Shown piece by piece: positions 23,407 through 26,293 of a stretch of 26,293 bases of DNA. The stretch is from Syntrophomonadaceae bacterium (GTDB taxonomy: Bacteria > Bacillota_D > Dethiobacteria > DTU022). The stretch covers positions 1 through 26,293 of the forward strand of contig PWUG01000209.1 in NCBI GenBank assembly GCA_003562605.1, written 5' to 3'. The position numbers and the translations under genes are program-made. Below the pieces are notes generated by a model. The model did not search any database, had not been told where the DNA came from, and saw nothing but the letters and a program-made list of their open reading frames with translations. Every line of letters begins with the position of its first letter. Within the stretch, counting starts at the first letter, position 1.

Positions 23407-25384
23407 GCATTCCTTCCGCCTTGCTGATTATATTGGCAGTACAGATTCCCCGTTTTTCCAAAACAACATCCCCGGGCGCCGATGCCCCGAAATCATCTAT
23501 CCCGATTATCGCACCTTTCGGGCCGGCAAATTTTTCCCAGCCCATGGGCAGGGCTGCTTCAATTACCAGCCTGGTTTCAATTTCAGCCGGCAGAATTTCT
23601 TCACGGTATGCTTCGTCCTGGTCAAGAAACAGCTCCTGGCTGATCATGCTGACAACCCTGATTGAGTGACCCTTTTCCTGCAGTTGATCCTGCGCCTCAA
23701 GGGCCAGGTTAACTTCAGAACCGCTGGCAATTAAAATCAAACCAGGCTGATCACCTTTCTCCCTGCTGATAATATAACCACCTCTAAACGCTCCCTTGCC
23801 ACTGCCCGGCAGCTGAGGCAGACCCTGACGGGTCAGGATTAGCGCTGAAGGGCCACTGCTACGCTGCAGGGCATGCAGCCATGCTGCCGATGTTTCAGCG
23901 CCGTCTGCCGGCCTGAGCACCTGGAGGTGGGGTATCGATCGCAGGTTTGCCAGATGTTCGACAGGCTGGTGGGTAGGTCCGTCTTCACCAACGGCAACAC
24001 TGTCATGGGTATAGACAAAGATTACCGGCAGTTTCATTATTGCTGCCAGTCTTACCGCCGGCTTCATGTAATCGAAAAAGACAAGAAAGGTAGAGCCGAA
24101 AGGCCGCAGTCCCCCGTGCAGAGAAAGGCCGGATAAAATTGCTCCCATGGCATGCTCGCGAACCCCGAAATGAATATTGTTCCCGGAGCGGTTACCTGCC
24201 TGGAAGTCTTCCAGTCCTTTGAGATAAGTTTTAGTCGAAGAATTAAGATCAGCCGCTCCTCCGATCATGTTGGGCAGGTATTCAGCAAGCACCTGCATGA
24301 TCTGGCCCGAAGCTGCCCTTGTTGCCATCGGCTTGTCGAACTTCCACAGGCGTTGATCTTCTCCGATATCGCCGGGTAACTGCCCTGAAAACCAGGCTTC
24401 CCAACGATCAGCCAGTTCAGGGTATTCACTGCGGTAATCGGCAAAAAGGCCATCCCATTCACCTTTTTCCGCTGCCAGGGACTCTTTTAGTTTTGCGAAA
24501 TGATTGTAAACTTCCGGCGGAACAAGGAAAGTTGGTTCAGAAGGCCAGTCAAGATTCTGTCTTGTCAGCTTAACCTCTTCCTCCCCGAGAGGGGCACCGT
24601 GGGCATCGGAGGTCCCCTGCTTATTTGGTGAGCCGTAGCCGATTTTAGTCCGCACCTTGATCAGGCTGGGCCGATCCTCTTCCTGCCTTGCTTCTGCGAT
24701 CGCTTCCTCCAGGAGTTCAATCCGGTTTCCTTCCTCCACTTTCAGGACCTGCCATCCGTAAGCTTCGAAACGTTTGGCGGTATCCTCGGTAAAAGCAAGA
24801 TCCGTACTGCCGTCTATAGTGATCTGGTTGTCGTCATAGAGACAGATTAGTTTGCCCAGCTGCAGGTGCCCCGCAAGGGAGGCAGCTTCGGAGGTTATGC
24901 CTTCCATCATGCAGCCGTCACCGGCATAGATATAGGTGAAATGGTCTATAAGCGGGTAACCGGGACGGTTGAATTCAGCTGCCAGTCGCTGCTCGGCAAT
25001 TGCCATACCAACAGCGTTGGCGAAACCCTGGCCCAGGGGCCCGGTAGTGGTTTCAATCCCGGGGGTATCGGTGCATTCAGGATGACCGGGAGTTTTACTG
25101 CCCCACTGACGGAAATTCTTAATTTCATCCATCGAAAGACCATAGCCGAAAAGGTGCAGCAGGGCATATTGCAACATCGAACCGTGGCCGGCCGATAAGA
25201 TAAAACGGTCGCGGTCAGGCCAGCCCGGGTGATCGGGGGAATGCTTCAAAAATTTGGTCCAGAGTGTGTAACCCATGGCTGCTCCTCCCATGGGTAATCC
25301 GGGATGCCCGGAATTAGCTTTTTCCACAGCATCAACTGCCAGAAAGCGGATTGTATTTATTGCCAGGTCTTCAATCGACTTCAA
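23384..25384 (-). CDS. tkt: transketolase
   Basis: Transketolase moves two-carbon units between sugar phosphates in the pentose phosphate pathway using thiamine diphosphate. The 666-residue product is full length. It shows SGHPGLPMG near residue 25 (catalytic His), the ThDP/Mg motif AGDGCMMEG at 154-162 with DDNQITIDG downstream, catalytic Glu410 in [10 protein letters not shown], and [23 protein letters not shown], the phosphate-binding region. The start is TTG 25384, 8 bases after AAGGAGTG. It lies 19 bases after a lipoprotein gene and overlaps the VanY gene, an odd company for a central metabolic enzyme. Identity is very sure. Confidence 0.97.
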   Translation of the reverse strand: MKSIEDLAINTIRFLAVDAVEKANSGHPGLPMGGAAMGYTLWTKFLKHSPDHPGWPDRDRFILSAGHGSMLQYALLHLFGYGLSMDEIKNFRQWGSKTPGHPECTDTPGIETTTGPLGQGFANAVGMAIAEQRLAAEFNRPGYPLIDHFTYIYAGDGCMMEGITSEAASLAGHLQLGKLICLYDDNQITIDGSTDLAFTEDTAKRFEAYGWQVLKVEEGNRIELLEEAIAEARQEEDRPSLIKVRTKIGYGSPNKQGTSDAHGAPLGEEEVKLTRQNLDWPSEPTFLVPPEVYNHFAKLKESLAAEKGEWDGLFADYRSEYPELADRWEAWFSGQLPGDIGEDQRLWKFDKPMATRAASGQIMQVLAEYLPNMIGGAADLNSSTKTYLKGLEDFQAGNRSGNNIHFGVREHAMGAILSGLSLHGGLRPFGSTFLVFFDYMKPAVRLAAIMKLPVIFVYTHDSVAVGEDGPTHQPVEHLANLRSIPHLQVLRPADGAETSAAWLHALQRSSGPSALILTRQGLPQLPGSGKGAFRGGYIISREKGDQPGLILIASGSEVNLALEAQDQLQEKGHSIRVVSMISQELFLDQDEAYREEILPAEIETRLVIEAALPMGWEKFAGPKGAIIGIDDFGASAPGDVVLEKRGICTANIISKAEGMLAVDRED

Positions 25385-25403
25385 CTTTGCACCACTCCTT
25401 AAC

Positions 25404-26072
25404 TCAGGGATTACCGAGAACCCTCATTTCTATTTCAAGGGCAACATAGTTTATTAAACCGGTACTGAAACTGCTCTCCTGCTCCTTGCCAAGTATAATC
25501 TTATTGATGGCCACCTCAAAACCCTGCTCTTGTTGAACAAGGCTGACGGTAAACTCCTGAAGGCCGTCATCACCGGGAACAGGCTGTATATTTTCGATCT
25601 CAAAATCGAATGCAATATCGGCTGCCCGCTCACTATCTTCAAAATAGTCAACATTGAATGAAAGCATCACCCATTCGAGGGCAAAAACATCAGATTCGTC
25701 AACCAGCCAAACCAACCGCCCTTCATAGCTGTAGTCTTCCGTAAACTCGGCCATAAAGCCCGGCTCCGATTCAAAAAAATCCGGACCGGGGATCACCTCT
25801 CCGGTTGAAAGATCAAGGTGCCCGTGACTCATCCAGGGCCAGAAGTATGTAGAAGGGGTTCCGGCAGGTTCTTCCACCGGATCCTCGGGTTCAATAGGAT
25901 CCGGTTCATCGGGATCCGGTAAATCATTGTCATCTTCAGGCAACCCGTTTAGGTGATCTTCTACAATATCCTCAATTACACCCGGTTCGGGATCACATCC
26001 TGTCCCGGCAAATACTATCAACAGCGCCAGTAAAAATACCAGTGTCAACATTCTGATTTTATTACACTTCAT
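25404..26072 (-). CDS. putative lipoprotein of unknown function
   Basis: The 222-residue protein has a lipoprotein signal: basic MKCNKIR, hydrophobic core [15 protein letters not shown], and lipobox TGC (Cys26). Next is an acidic Asp/Glu/Pro-rich spacer (about 27-68, with repeats like [14 protein letters not shown]), then a beta-rich domain of about 150 residues beginning [18 protein letters not shown] recognise no family for that domain. The spacer resembles the one in the VanY lipoprotein of the same operon. First gene of the lipoprotein-tkt-vanY unit; the ATG lies about 70 bases after a probable promoter. Confidence 0.8.
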   Translation of the reverse strand: MKCNKIRMLTLVFLLALLIVFAGTGCDPEPGVIEDIVEDHLNGLPEDDNDLPDPDEPDPIEPEDPVEEPAGTPSTYFWPWMSHGHLDLSTGEVIPGPDFFESEPGFMAEFTEDYSYEGRLVWLVDESDVFALEWVMLSFNVDYFEDSERAADIAFDFEIENIQPVPGDDGLQEFTVSLVQQEQGFEVAINKIILGKEQESSFSTGLINYVALEIEMRVLGNP

Positions 26073-26109
26073 TGCATCTTCAGCTCCCTGAATAGAACCG
26101 TGTTACCCA

Positions 26110-26123
26110 AGCAAAATTTTGCT
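26110..26123. repeat. 14-base perfect palindrome in the lipoprotein leader
   Basis: AGCAAAATTTTGCT, self-complementary without a spacer, lies between the probable promoter and the lipoprotein start, about 38 bases before the ATG. This is where a repressor operator would sit, but it may be chance in AT-rich DNA. Confidence 0.4.
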
Positions 26124-26141
26124 ACAACTGATTAACCTCAT

Positions 26142-26168
26142 TTTATAATCTTTAAACCGATTATGCAA
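26142..26168 (-). promoter_or_regulatory. possible promoter of the lipoprotein-tkt-vanY operon
   Basis: On the minus strand TTGCAT (26168-26163), 15-base spacer, TATAAA (26147-26142). Spacing is short, so this is only a moderate candidate. It would put the palindrome at 26110 downstream of the start of transcription. Confidence 0.35.
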
Positions 26169-26201
26169 AGGCAATCATGGCAAAAAGACAAATTACGGCT
26201 G

Positions 26202-26293
26202 TTAAAAGGGGAAAACAACAGGTAGCAGTAGAACACTGACTACCAGGACAATCAGAGATAGGGGTAAACCGTTTTTCATATAATCGCTAAAAC
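26202..26293 (-). CDS. C-terminal tail of a probable SLC13/DASS-type transporter, partial
   Basis: An open frame enters from the right edge and ends at TAA 26204-26202. The last 29 residues, FSDYMKNGLPLSLIVLVVSVLLLP then VVFPF, form a final membrane helix. The pattern of D-Y-x-K-x-G-L-P-L, hydrophobic stretch, P-x-x-x-P-F is typical of the C-terminus of divalent-anion:sodium symporters and related permeases. Too little is present to be sure of the family or substrate. Confidence 0.5.
   Translation of the reverse strand, partial: FSDYMKNGLPLSLIVLVVSVLLLPVVFPF

Noticed and set aside
1..26293. CRISPR arrays, tRNA or rRNA genes, insertion sequences, riboswitches
   Set aside because: No regularly spaced repeats, transposase, integrase, cloverleaf or conserved riboswitch core was recognised on either strand by eye; a covariance-model scan would be needed to exclude small RNAs fully.

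Overview
The window looks like chromosome from an anaerobic Firmicute of the Clostridia type. The evidence is a CodY global regulator, AGGAGG-type ribosome binding sites in front of many ATG, GTG and TTG starts, two lipoproteins with Gram-positive style lipoboxes, LarB/LarC, and a complete HdrABC-FlxABCD NADH/heterodisulfide reductase cluster. Base composition appears fairly uniform. I see no insertion sequence, phage gene, CRISPR array, rRNA or tRNA. Genus-level assignment is not possible from the sequence alone.

Layout. 1-947: 3' part of an aromatic-acid-exporter (FUSC/ArAE-like) membrane protein. 939-2316 (minus): rph followed by rdgB, where rdgB is broken by one in-frame TAA. 2487-3964 (plus): lemA-htpX. 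3975-5326 (minus): a UPF0316 membrane protein and murI. 5511-6317 (minus): codY behind a near-consensus sigma-A promoter. 6457-8432 (minus): larB-larC, nickel-pincer cofactor genes; larB seems to start at ATC. 8662-15128 (minus): a tightly packed seven-gene operon hdrB-hdrC-hdrA-flxD-flxC-flxB-flxA. 15255-15974 (minus): TtcA-like PP-loop protein. 16280-19814 (plus): ABC-2 exporter of one ATPase carrying an N-terminal MORN-repeat domain and two permeases, joined by ATGA/GTGA overlaps. 19900-20022 (plus): a 40-residue basic membrane peptide. 20019-21800 (minus): B12-binding radical SAM protein with an extra STAS-like C-terminal region. 21975-22331 (minus): DUF4870 membrane protein. 22498-26072 (minus): lipoprotein-transketolase-VanY carboxypeptidase. 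26202-26293 (minus): C-terminal tail of a probable SLC13-type transporter entering from the right.

How the genes work together. The Hdr-Flx proteins are expected to form a cytoplasmic complex. FlxA takes electrons from NAD(P)H, FlxB/C/D pass them on, the HdrA flavin is the likely bifurcation site, and HdrBC reduces a disulfide; the physiological partner is not encoded here. LarB and LarC make part of the nickel-pincer nucleotide, but LarA and LarE are absent from the window. The remaining blocks are housekeeping (rph, rdgB, murI, tkt, htpX) or envelope-related (VanY, exporter, lipoproteins).

Most worth a second look: the nonsense codon in rdgB, the MORN-ABC fusion, the ATC start of larB, the STAS-like tail on the radical SAM protein, and the small membrane peptide gene at 19900. 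I did not find a clear-cut new defence or mobile system.
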